Of a DNA stretch of 64,000 bases, positions 34,364 through 41,903 are shown in pieces. Origin of the DNA: Pseudomonadota bacterium. Its GTDB lineage: Bacteria; Pseudomonadota; Gammaproteobacteria; Burkholderiales; Gallionellaceae. The stretch covers positions 22,220 through 86,219 of the forward strand of contig JAJYYO010000012.1 in the NCBI GenBank assembly GCA_021800795.1, read 5' to 3'. Both the position numbers and the translations under genes were made by a program. Below the pieces are notes generated by a model that worked only from the letters and a program-made list of their open reading frames with translations, did no database searches and was not told where the DNA came from. Within the stretch, counting starts at the first letter, position 1, and each line of letters starts with the position of its first letter.

Positions 34364-34686
34364 CAGGATTTGAGTTTGCGGTCGAGCTCCGCCTGGGCAA
34401 AAAAAGCGCTGGCCAGTTTCAGTATCTCATTGGCGCGGCGCAATTCCTTTACCTCGCGCTCCAGCGCCTTGATGCGATCGCGTTCAGCTTGCGTTACGCC
34501 ATCGCGCAGACCGACTTCCACTTCATGTTTGCATACCCAGTCATGCAGTGTTTGTGGCACGCATCCGATCTTCGGGGCAATCGATTCGATGGCTGCCCAC
34601 TGCGACGGATATTCGTTGCGGTGCTCTTGCACCATGCGAACTGCTCGTTCGCGTATTTCAGGGGAATATTTGTTCGATTTCTTCAT
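34363..34686 (-). CDS. IS3-family OrfA (HTH_Tnp_1)
   Basis: 107 residues: a helix-turn-helix ([21 protein letters not shown], then [16 protein letters not shown]) that binds the terminal repeats, followed by a leucine-zipper-like coiled coil ([22 protein letters not shown]). This is the standard OrfA layout of IS3-group elements. It starts about 50 bp inside the right terminal repeat. The frame is intact, but the OrfB partner is broken. Confidence 0.92.
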   Translation of the reverse strand: MKKSNKYSPEIRERAVRMVQEHRNEYPSQWAAIESIAPKIGCVPQTLHDWVCKHEVEVGLRDGVTQAERDRIKALEREVKELRRANEILKLASAFFAQAELDRKLKS

Positions 34687-34747
34687 GGTGGCTCCATTCT
34701 CTCAAATGTTGGAGCCTCCTCAAAATCCGGGGCGATTCAAAACTAAA

Positions 34748-34766
34748 GCCCCCGGCTTTGCCGGGG
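34748..34766 (-). terminator. Strong hairpin just outside the IS3 right end
   Basis: A perfect 8-bp stem CCCCCGGC / GCCGGGGG with a TTT loop. Read leftwards it is followed by CTTTAGTTTT, so it can act as a terminator towards the IS. It may equally be an end hairpin of an older IS200/IS605-like element, since TTAC, a target used by that family, follows at 34772-34775. Confidence 0.5.
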
Positions 34767-35282
34767 GATACTTACTGAGGCAATTCGGTCAGTTCCATTA
34801 CCGCTCCTTTCGATTTACAATCGTATGCGGAAGGTGACGGATGCCAGAACTGAAAGTGCCTGAAGGCGATAACTTGCCGACGGCCTGTTTAACGTGCGCT
34901 CTCTATGGAAGTAATCCGGGATTCGAGTCAGTTCGGCGGGTCACGTTAGATTTCGGGGTGGAACCGCCAAAATTTTGCGCGACCTCTAACCGCCATCTTC
35001 CAGCCCGAATTCTCTTTCATCATCAGGGGTGGCTGCAACTGCAATGCCCGTTAGATGAAAGCGACACCTTCCATCTTGGCACTTTTTAGGCCGCTTGCGG
35101 CAACTTAACCGCACCTTCGGGACGGGGAAGTCCCTTTCATTCGTTAGGGCTGTAAGTCAGGAATTGGCGCTAAAAGTAGTGCCTGATCGGGGTATTGAGG
35201 CAAGATGTGATGATCTATAGTTAATTAATCTTTTGGTTTTTATTACTAAACGAATTTTTCTCGGGAATTGGGAAGTTATGCA
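34767..35282. other. 516-bp stretch without a supported gene
   Basis: One open frame (34841-35089, 82 codons) has no recognisable motif, no hydrophobic pattern and an unconvincing start. Short hairpins are present (GGCCGCTTGCGGC near 35090-35103; GGGAC/GTCCC near 35117-35133) and GTTAGAT occurs twice. The last 70 bp are AT-rich (TAGTTAATTAATC, TTTTATTACTAAAC) and probably hold the promoter of the rightward modification operon that starts at 35283. Confidence 0.5.
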
Positions 35283-36311
35283 ATGACACATGATCAATTG
35301 AAGCTTCTCCTGGAGCAGATTAAAAATCCAAATAAAAGAAATTGGATTCTCATGGTTCCGAATTCATTAGGCGAGACTGTGGCCGTATGTGGATTGGCAG
35401 ATAGTTTTGTAAAAACCCATGGGCATGGAATTACATTGGTTATACCTGAGTCCCACGCATTTATTCCGGAATGTTACCCCAATACTTTCGACAGAGTCGT
35501 TTATCTTCACTTGGAGGTCATGAGGCAATTTAGCGTAACGGGTTTTATTCCGCATAATTTTTTTAGCGTTGATTTTCCTTTTAATACCTGGCCGAAGCAA
35601 AATGGCGATGGCAGGGCGTTCGAGCTTCATGAGATATGGATTGATTCTTTGGGTTATTCAGGGTTAAGTTTTTTGGATTTGTATAGGTATGTATTGCGAT
35701 TAGATTGGAAAGCCAAGTTTACTGCGGCAAAAATACCTGATAAATCATACAGCGAGGCCAATAAAATAATTGGCAATTTGAATATTAAACGCAATAAAAC
35801 GGTTGTTCTTTTTGTTGGAAATAATTCAAATAAGCCTTCTCCGGCTTATCTTTGGGCACAAATAGCTAAGCTCTATTTTGAAAAAGGATATGACGTTATA
35901 GTTAATAAATACGGTGCCATGCTCCTTCCCGAGGGCCTTTCAATACCTGAAGCTAAAATTGTCGATATACCATTGGATATGGCAATCCCTATTTGTGAAT
36001 ATGCCGGAAATGTGGTGTCGGGTGCTAATGGTTTTATTTTTTTAGCCTTGGCAGCAAATATGGATTGCAACATGAACGTATTATTGTCAAATGAGGTTTG
36101 TTATGACTACAGTAATTTTTTGTATAAAGAAATGAACTATATGTCCGGGTGCTACCAGTTGGTAACCCCGGAATTAACATGCAATGCAAAAAAACTAAGG
36201 GAGTGGATTATTCCGAAGCAACATGACTGTCTTATATTAGATGAAATAGCCCATGGCATAGTGTTCGATGTTAATAACAAACATGCAATCACTAAAACTG
36301 TTAAAAATTAA
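35283..36311 (+). CDS. GT-B-fold glycosyltransferase-like protein (heptosyltransferase-related)
   Basis: 342 residues from MTHDQLKL, where GGGAAG lies about 7 bases upstream. The N-terminal part (WILMVPNSLGETVAVCGLADSF, ITLVIPESHAF) resembles the GT9 opening that binds the acceptor. The C-terminal half begins VVLFVGNNSNKPSPAY and includes IPLDMAIPICEYAG followed by GANGFIFLALA, like the sugar-nucleotide side of GT9. Identity to GT9 is weak and the motif order is the main support. The gene is clearly richer in A/T than its neighbours (many AAT, ATA, TTA codons), suggesting separate acquisition. It is first in the rightward modification operon. A 230-bp AT-rich spacer separates it from the radical SAM gene. 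Confidence 0.6.
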   Translation: MTHDQLKLLLEQIKNPNKRNWILMVPNSLGETVAVCGLADSFVKTHGHGITLVIPESHAFIPECYPNTFDRVVYLHLEVMRQFSVTGFIPHNFFSVDFPFNTWPKQNGDGRAFELHEIWIDSLGYSGLSFLDLYRYVLRLDWKAKFTAAKIPDKSYSEANKIIGNLNIKRNKTVVLFVGNNSNKPSPAYLWAQIAKLYFEKGYDVIVNKYGAMLLPEGLSIPEAKIVDIPLDMAIPICEYAGNVVSGANGFIFLALAANMDCNMNVLLSNEVCYDYSNFLYKEMNYMSGCYQLVTPELTCNAKKLREWIIPKQHDCLILDEIAHGIVFDVNNKHAITKTVKN

Positions 36312-36541
36312 TTGATGAATCATTTTTTAATGTGTTTTCAAGTCATTTTTGACCATCGATATAATATGTTAGACGCACAATTAAAAACTGTGGGCAATGT
36401 TTTTTTAAAAACTGGCGATGCTGCACAAAGTTTAGTAAGAGTTATTGCGGTTGCCACCGTTGAATTTATAGTCTTGGAGGAAGTGCTTACCAAAAACTGA
36501 TTTAGACAATCGCAATTACATGCTCGAAGAGGATATGCCTT

Positions 36542-37693
36542 ATGATTTTGTCTCAGCTTCAATTACCCGATTCTTTGAACTATGTTGGTGTATTTCTTAC
36601 TCTCGAGTGCAACTTGGGTTGTAGTTACTGCATCAATGATCCCGAGCAAACAGGGCAACGGGGAGCGCTGTTTCCGATCAAGGTGAAGCAGCAGCGTAAC
36701 AGCTTGACGCCAGCCGAATGGGTGAAGGCGCTGAACCGCATTCCCTATCGTCTTGATTTGCCCATTACGTTGCAAGGGGGGGAACCTATGCTCTACTGGA
36801 AGGGCCGGGGGCTTGGTATGATACTGTCCGAAACTCCCCATTACTTTGATCTGCTGACTAATTTTGCACTGAAACCAGAAGTGTTTGCCAGCAACCTGAA
36901 CGGGCAGCAAGCCAAACTTCAGCGGGATGCGCCTTATCCTTCGATACGCATCAGTTACCATGCAGATGAGATGAACCGAACCTGGCACGGAGATGGTTTT
37001 ACGGAACTGGTGAATCGCTGTACAGCGCTTGCCGATCACGGCTTCAAGGTTTCGCCCAGCAAGGCCGAGAGCGATGTGGGTATCTACATGGTGGCCCATC
37101 CCCAGAATCGCGTGACAACCGAGATGGAAGCTGTTTATGCAGGGCGGGTGCCTTTTGAAACCAAGGAGTTTCTGGGGGTCGATGAGGGCGTGCTTCACGG
37201 CCATTACCTCTATCCGTTTTCTACCGATCTGATAGCTTCAGGTATACATCCGCAGACTTTGAGTTGCGAATGCAGAACGACCGAGTTATTGCTCGATCCA
37301 CTGGGTTTCGTCTGGGGCTGTCACTATTATCTCTATCAAAGCTGGGTTGAGGGTGGGCCTGTCAGACAGTTCGAGGCGCTGGAAGCGCAAGGTTTCAGGT
37401 TCTCGGAATGGGGAGTAAAAATTTTCAAGGGTCATAAACTGGTGCCTGTCGGTCATATACTGGACCCTGAATTTTCCATGGCCGATCTGGAAGTTTTTCG
37501 CAGCTGTTACCATTATGGTCGCTGCATTGGTTGTGATACCAAAGTCAAGAATAATCGTTTTCAGAGTTATTACGACAAGGGTATTGCACATACCTCAGTC
37601 AATATACGCAACATCCAGATGCCGGAAAGTCTTTTTGACAAGATTGATAATCTGGAACAGGCGCGCCAATTTTTTAAACCCTCGGCCAGTTAG
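36542..37693 (+). CDS. Radical SAM protein with SPASM-like C-terminal cysteines
   Basis: 383 residues. The radical SAM 4Fe-4S motif is CNLGCSYC (Cys23, Cys27, Cys30), followed by a GGEPM motif (LQGGEPMLYW, about 79-88) that contacts S-adenosylmethionine. The C-terminal half has further Cys groups (SCECRTTELLLDPLGFVWGC, and SCYHYGRCIGC), consistent with an auxiliary Fe-S cluster of SPASM/Twitch type. Such enzymes carry out difficult C-H chemistry on peptides, sugars or lipids. It is cotranscribed with a GT9 protein, a TPP-dependent E1 pair and a second radical SAM enzyme, so a sugar or small-molecule substrate is likely. The exact reaction is unknown. Confidence 0.85.
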   Translation: MILSQLQLPDSLNYVGVFLTLECNLGCSYCINDPEQTGQRGALFPIKVKQQRNSLTPAEWVKALNRIPYRLDLPITLQGGEPMLYWKGRGLGMILSETPHYFDLLTNFALKPEVFASNLNGQQAKLQRDAPYPSIRISYHADEMNRTWHGDGFTELVNRCTALADHGFKVSPSKAESDVGIYMVAHPQNRVTTEMEAVYAGRVPFETKEFLGVDEGVLHGHYLYPFSTDLIASGIHPQTLSCECRTTELLLDPLGFVWGCHYYLYQSWVEGGPVRQFEALEAQGFRFSEWGVKIFKGHKLVPVGHILDPEFSMADLEVFRSCYHYGRCIGCDTKVKNNRFQSYYDKGIAHTSVNIRNIQMPESLFDKIDNLEQARQFFKPSAS

Positions 37694-37699
37694 AAAGAC

Positions 37700-38704
37700 A
37701 TGCATACGCCCATCCCAGTTGCAGCCGTTATAGACGATAAACGCAAACGCGTTCTCATTATCAAGCCAGGCTACAGCGAAACGCTGGATTCTGATGACAG
37801 TGGTGTTGTCAGCCTGGGCGATATTTTGCGAACTACTGTGATTCTTCATTTATTCCCGCCTGATCATTATCATGTCACCTGGCTAACCGATAAGAAAGGC
37901 ATTCCGTTACTGAAGGGTAATCCCCATATTCATCGCTTGCTGGCGGTAAATTCTTTTACTCCGCACCTGTTGCTTTCAGAATGGTTTGACATTGTCGTTA
38001 ATTTTGAGAAAGAGCCTGGCATTTGCGCTGTGTCTGACCGCATCCCGGCATGGAGGCGGTATGGCTTCAGGCTCGATCCGCAATCACATTCTGCTGTTGC
38101 TTATGATTACTCGGATGAGGCGCTGAGTTTTACCACGGATTCAATGGCAAAACGCAAAAAGGAAAAGTCATGGTCTGATATTCTTTTTGAGATGCTGGGG
38201 TATAAATACACGGGGCAGCCCTATTTGCTGGGTTACCTCCCCAAAGCCACAATCCGCTACGATGTGGGTTTGAATCACCTGATAGGCAAGAAATTCCCGC
38301 TCAAGCGCTGGCCTGAAGAGAACTGGGAAAACCTGCATGAGACACTGTCACCGCAATATTCGGTTTGCTGGCAGCAGGGTAATAATGACATTGAGGATTA
38401 TATCGAATGGATCGCCAGTTGCCGTGTGCTGGTCACCAACGATTCGCTTGGTCTGCATATCGCCCTGGCCTTGGGCAAGCCCGTGGTGGCACTTTTTGGC
38501 CCTACCATTTCCACTGAAGTTGCCGGAAAAAATCTGGTTAAACTGATGCCGCCGCTCAATTGGGATTGCATCCCCTGTATGGAAACGCACTGCCATCGCA
38601 ATGATCCGTGCATTGCACATATTTCGGTGGAAAGTGTGCGTAAGGCTATTTGCGATCTGCTGGATGAGCAGAGCCTTTTTGCTGCGCAGGAATTATCATC
38701 ATGA
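37700..38704 (+). CDS. Glycosyltransferase family 9 (heptosyltransferase-like)
   Basis: 334 residues with the GT9 two-domain layout: RVLIIKPGYSETLDSDD at the start, SLGDILRTTVILHLFPPDHYHVTWLTD, and the donor site IASCRVLVTNDSLGLHIALALGKPVVALFGPT (about 233-265), which is the most conserved part of the family. It would transfer a sugar from a nucleotide donor to a glycan, lipid or protein. A C-terminal Cys/His group (CIPCMETHCHRNDPC) is also typical of heptosyltransferases. It lies 6 bp after the radical SAM gene and overlaps the E1 alpha start by 4 bp (ATGA), so translation is coupled. Confidence 0.9.
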   Translation: MHTPIPVAAVIDDKRKRVLIIKPGYSETLDSDDSGVVSLGDILRTTVILHLFPPDHYHVTWLTDKKGIPLLKGNPHIHRLLAVNSFTPHLLLSEWFDIVVNFEKEPGICAVSDRIPAWRRYGFRLDPQSHSAVAYDYSDEALSFTTDSMAKRKKEKSWSDILFEMLGYKYTGQPYLLGYLPKATIRYDVGLNHLIGKKFPLKRWPEENWENLHETLSPQYSVCWQQGNNDIEDYIEWIASCRVLVTNDSLGLHIALALGKPVVALFGPTISTEVAGKNLVKLMPPLNWDCIPCMETHCHRNDPCIAHISVESVRKAICDLLDEQSLFAAQELSS

Positions 38705-39666
38705 ATCATCCTGTCAAACGTATCGAATCGCTTTATCGTGCCATGCAGCGCATCCGCCGTGTTGAGGAAGCCATCGCCGATCGCTATGCGGCTCAGGAAA
38801 TGCGTTGCCCGGTGCACCTGTCTATCGGTCAGGAGGCGGTGGCCGCCGGCGTGTGCGCGGCACTGACGCGACAAGACGGAGTTTTTAGCAGCCATAGAGC
38901 ACATGCCCATTATCTGGCCAAGGGAGGTAACCTGACTGCCATGCTGGCCGAAATTTACGGTAAAGCTGAGGGTTGCTGCAAAGGCGTTGGCGGATCAATG
39001 CACATGATAGATCTGGCCGCGGGTTTTCTGGGAGCGGTGCCCATCGTTGGGGCCACCGTGCCTCTGGCGGTTGGTGCCGCCTGGGCTGCGAGGCTGCGCG
39101 GCGAAGATAAAGTGATCGCCGTGTTTTTTGGTGACGGCACCTTTGAGGAAGGTGTGGTGTACGAGTCCATCAACTTTGCCGTCCTGCATCAACTGCCCGT
39201 GTTGTTTGTCTGTGAAAACAATCTCTACGCGTGCTACACACGCTTGTCCGCGCGGCAGGCGGATCGTTCTATTCATGGCGTGGCTGCTGCCTGTGGATGC
39301 AGGGCCATGAATGTAGATGGAAATGATGCGCTGGCAGTATTCGATGCTGCCAGTCGTGCGGTTGCCGATTTGCGTGCCGGAAGCCATCCTGTCTTTCTTG
39401 AATGTTCAACGTATCGCTGGAGGGAGCATTGTGGCCCGAATATAGACGATGATCTGGGTTATCGTCCGGAAGCTGAAGTGGCTGAATGGATGTCCGCTTG
39501 CCCGGTAAATCGGCTCGCAACAATGCTGAACGTGCTTCCTGAAGGTCAGGATTTGTTGGTTAATATCGAACGCGAAATTGTCGAAGAAATAAATGATGCA
39601 TTTATCTGTGCACTGGCTGGCAGCACGCCACTGCAAGCAGATTTGCCGGGATATTTGTATGCCTGA
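38701..39666 (+). CDS. Thiamine-diphosphate-dependent dehydrogenase E1 alpha subunit
   Basis: 321 residues of the pyruvate/acetoin dehydrogenase E1 alpha type. The TPP/Mg motif is FFGDGTFEEGVVYESINFA to FVCENN (GDG at about 141-143). Other family features are HLSIGQEAVAAGVCAAL, SSHRAHAHYLAKGG, GKAEGCCKGVGGSMHM and the phospho-loop region YRWREHCGPN. The family decarboxylates a 2-oxo acid and passes the C2 or longer acyl unit to a lipoyl E2. No E2 (lipoyl acyltransferase) or E3 lies nearby, and the setting is a glycosylation island, so here the pair may instead transfer the unit to a sugar or another carbonyl. It overlaps E1 beta by 8 bp. Confidence 0.88.
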   Translation: MNHPVKRIESLYRAMQRIRRVEEAIADRYAAQEMRCPVHLSIGQEAVAAGVCAALTRQDGVFSSHRAHAHYLAKGGNLTAMLAEIYGKAEGCCKGVGGSMHMIDLAAGFLGAVPIVGATVPLAVGAAWAARLRGEDKVIAVFFGDGTFEEGVVYESINFAVLHQLPVLFVCENNLYACYTRLSARQADRSIHGVAAACGCRAMNVDGNDALAVFDAASRAVADLRAGSHPVFLECSTYRWREHCGPNIDDDLGYRPEAEVAEWMSACPVNRLATMLNVLPEGQDLLVNIEREIVEEINDAFICALAGSTPLQADLPGYLYA

Positions 39667-40732
39667 AATAATTCGTAAAATTACTCAGGCTGAAGCGATT
39701 CGTGAAGCGCTGGAACAGGCAATGGCGGCAGACGATCATGTCATTCTTATTGGAGAGGGTGTTCCCGATCCCAAGGGAATCTTTGGCACAACATCCGGGT
39801 TGCAGGAGCGTTTTGGCAAGACGCGCGTGTTCGATATGCCGCTTGCAGAGAATGGCATGACGGGCATCTGCATTGGTGCGGCTATTTCCGGCTTGCGCCC
39901 TGTGATGGTTCATCAACGCATAGACTTCGCCCTGCTGTGCATGGATCAACTCGTAAACAATGCCGCCAAGTGGCGTTACATGTTCGCAGGTCAGGTGAGT
40001 GTGCCGCTGGTGGTCCGCGTCATCGTTGGACGGGGTTGGGGGCAGGGGCCACAGCACGCGCAAAGTTTGCAGGCCATGTTTGCTCACGTGCCGGGACTCA
40101 AGGTCGTGATGCCGTCGAGCGGATATGATGCAAAAGGAATGCTGCTGGCAGCGATTCGGGATGATAATCCGGTGATTTTTATTGAGCATCGCTGGTTGCA
40201 TGGTCTTGTCGATGATGTACCGACCAGGTCTTACACGGTGCCTCTGGATAAGGCTGAAATTCGCCGCTCCGGCAAGGATGCCACGCTGGTGGCATTTTCT
40301 TTCATGGTAGTCGAAGCGCTGCTGGCAGCGAAAGCGCTGGCTGATTTTGGCATTGATCTTGAAGTGATCGATGCGCGGTCGGTGCGCCCACTCGATATGA
40401 CGACCATTATAAAATCAGTCAGGCACACAGGAACACTGATTGTCGTTGACACATCGTGGAAAACCGGCGGAATTGCAGGTGAAGTGGTCGCGGGTGTTGT
40501 CGAGGCTGAATTTGGCGCTTTGCATCGACCTCCCTTGCGTGTGGCGCTGCCGAACTTGCCGGCACCAACCTCGCACCATCTTAGCCGTGATTATTATCCG
40601 GATGCGCTTCATCTTTCACGCGCCATCGTAAGCCACCTTGATGCTGCGGTGCCCGATGCAGAGCTCGTCAGCCGACTGCTTCGATCCACGCCACACGATG
40701 TTCCCCAGCGGGAATTCAGTGGACCATTTTAG
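39659..40732 (+). CDS. Thiamine-diphosphate-dependent dehydrogenase E1 beta subunit
   Basis: 357 residues from MPEIIRKITQ, a start that overlaps the alpha gene's stop as expected. A longer frame upstream is just the alpha gene's other frame. The N-terminal TPP-pyrimidine domain has EALEQAMAADDHVILIGEGV, the Glu that activates TPP, then DMPLAENGMTGICIGAA and HAQSLQAMFAHVPGLKVVMPS. The C-terminal transketolase-like domain has LEVIDARSVRPLD and VVDTSWKTGGIAGEVV. With the alpha subunit it forms the alpha2beta2 E1 heterotetramer in the cytosol. It is followed after 9 bp by the second radical SAM gene. Confidence 0.9.
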   Translation: MPEIIRKITQAEAIREALEQAMAADDHVILIGEGVPDPKGIFGTTSGLQERFGKTRVFDMPLAENGMTGICIGAAISGLRPVMVHQRIDFALLCMDQLVNNAAKWRYMFAGQVSVPLVVRVIVGRGWGQGPQHAQSLQAMFAHVPGLKVVMPSSGYDAKGMLLAAIRDDNPVIFIEHRWLHGLVDDVPTRSYTVPLDKAEIRRSGKDATLVAFSFMVVEALLAAKALADFGIDLEVIDARSVRPLDMTTIIKSVRHTGTLIVVDTSWKTGGIAGEVVAGVVEAEFGALHRPPLRVALPNLPAPTSHHLSRDYYPDALHLSRAIVSHLDAAVPDAELVSRLLRSTPHDVPQREFSGPF

Positions 40733-40741
40733 GAAAAACAT

Positions 40742-41845
40742 ATGTCTGATCGCTACGCCATTGACAGTCACAAACTCATTTATCATCCGCAGCGGGTGGC
40801 CAGCTTTCTCGATGCCAAAGATGACTGGGAAAAGATGAAAAAAATATATCCTTTGTATGTGGAGATATCACCGGTGGGTGCCTGTAATCACCGCTGTACT
40901 TTTTGCGCAGTAGACTACATTGGTTACAAGCCGACCCGTCTGTCGTTGCAGTACATCGAACGCACCCTGGCTGAGATGGGAGCGAAGGGCGTGAAGAGTG
41001 TCATGTTTGCCGGGGAAGGTGAACCCATGCTGCACAAGGAAATTGACCGTATGGTGATGGCAGCTCACGCCGCCGGTATCGATACGGCAATGACCACTAA
41101 TGCATCCGTGTTGTCCGATGCATTTGTCGAACGCGCGCTGCCACTGATGTCCTGGATCAAGGCGTCGGTCAATGCGGGGACGGCGCAAACTTATGCACGT
41201 ATACATCAAACCAAGGAAAGCGATTTTGATCGTGTCATGGGCAACCTCAAACGTATGGTGGAGGTGCGCAAAAGCGCAGGTTTTTCCTGCGTGCTGGGTG
41301 CGCAGATCGTGCTGCTGCCGGAAAATGCTGGCGAGGTTGAAACGCTCGCCCGTATTTGCCGTGATGAGATTGGTCTGGACTATCTGGTGGTCAAACCCTA
41401 TTCGCAGCACGCATCCAGCGTGACCACCACATACCAGGAAATCAACTATCAAGGTTACGCCGAACTGCAATCGAAACTGTCTGCATTCAATACGGACAAG
41501 TTCAACGTGATTTACCGTGAGAACACCATGAAAAAACACGATGAAGGTGATGCGGGTCGCTATACTAGTTGTCATGCCACGCCTGCCTTCTGGGGCTATA
41601 TCATGTCAACAGGCGCAGTATACGGTTGCAGTGCCTATCTGCTTGATCCTCGTTTTGACTATGGCAATATCAATAAATTGTCCTTTAGCGATATTTGGGA
41701 AGGAGAGGGGCGGCACAAAAACTTCGTTTATGTTCGCGAAGAACTGGATATACGCGAATGCCGCCTTAACTGTCGTATGGACGAGGTCAACCGTTACCTT
41801 GATAGACTGATTAAACAGGATGTGAAACATATAAATTTCATCTAA
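40742..41845 (+). CDS. Radical SAM / SPASM-type enzyme
   Basis: 367 residues. The cluster motif is CNHRCTFC (Cys48, Cys52, Cys55), followed by the MFAGEGEPMLHKEID motif near 94-108, MTTNASVL and ASVNAGTAQTYARIH, all characteristic of radical SAM proteins related to MoaA and AslB. The C terminus carries Cys in RYTSCHATPAFWGYIMS, GAVYGCSAYL and RECRLNC, with NINKLSFSDIWEG, the SPASM pattern for one auxiliary cluster. It is the last gene of the rightward operon and converges on the FkbM gene. No precursor peptide gene is adjacent, so a sugar or small-molecule substrate seems more likely than a RiPP. Confidence 0.87.
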   Translation: MSDRYAIDSHKLIYHPQRVASFLDAKDDWEKMKKIYPLYVEISPVGACNHRCTFCAVDYIGYKPTRLSLQYIERTLAEMGAKGVKSVMFAGEGEPMLHKEIDRMVMAAHAAGIDTAMTTNASVLSDAFVERALPLMSWIKASVNAGTAQTYARIHQTKESDFDRVMGNLKRMVEVRKSAGFSCVLGAQIVLLPENAGEVETLARICRDEIGLDYLVVKPYSQHASSVTTTYQEINYQGYAELQSKLSAFNTDKFNVIYRENTMKKHDEGDAGRYTSCHATPAFWGYIMSTGAVYGCSAYLLDPRFDYGNINKLSFSDIWEGEGRHKNFVYVREELDIRECRLNCRMDEVNRYLDRLIKQDVKHINFI

Positions 41846-41903
41846 CGTTGAGCAGGAACTGGAGCTCAATCCGTTCGGTGCGGGAAGTTGGCATAACGCA
41901 CCA

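Larger units (their letters stand above)
33416..34739 (-). mobile_element. IS3-family insertion sequence, 1324 bp, with both ends
   Basis: The right end (read leftwards) begins TGAATCGCCCCGG and continues ATTTTGAGGAGGC. The left end begins TGAATCACCCCGG and continues TTTTCGTGGAGGC, so the terminal inverted repeats match at about 22 of 26 positions. AAA on both sides (33413-33415 and 34740-34742) is a plausible 3-bp target duplication. Inside are orfA and a frameshifted orfB. The element sits inside an IS66 tnpA fragment. Confidence 0.85.

Noticed and set aside
34983..35057. attC-like pattern (TCTAAC ... GTTAGATG) suggesting an integron cassette
   Set aside because: The inner boxes do not pair convincingly, no integrase is present and no cassette array follows. 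The GTTAGAT words may be chance.
34841..35089. 82-codon open frame between the IS3 element and the modification island
   Set aside because: No recognisable motif, no clear ribosome site, no membrane or signal pattern. The region looks like non-coding flank.
36366..36500. Possible 44-codon gene between the GT-B-like gene and the first radical SAM gene, considered as a precursor peptide
   Set aside because: No ribosome site, no Cys/Gly/Ser-rich core or leader pattern, and A/T-rich spacer composition. Not supported as a RiPP precursor.
41848..41869. Hairpin TTGAGC / GCTCAA as terminator between the convergent modification operons
   Set aside because: Only a 6-bp weak stem with a 10-nt loop and no T-run on either side.
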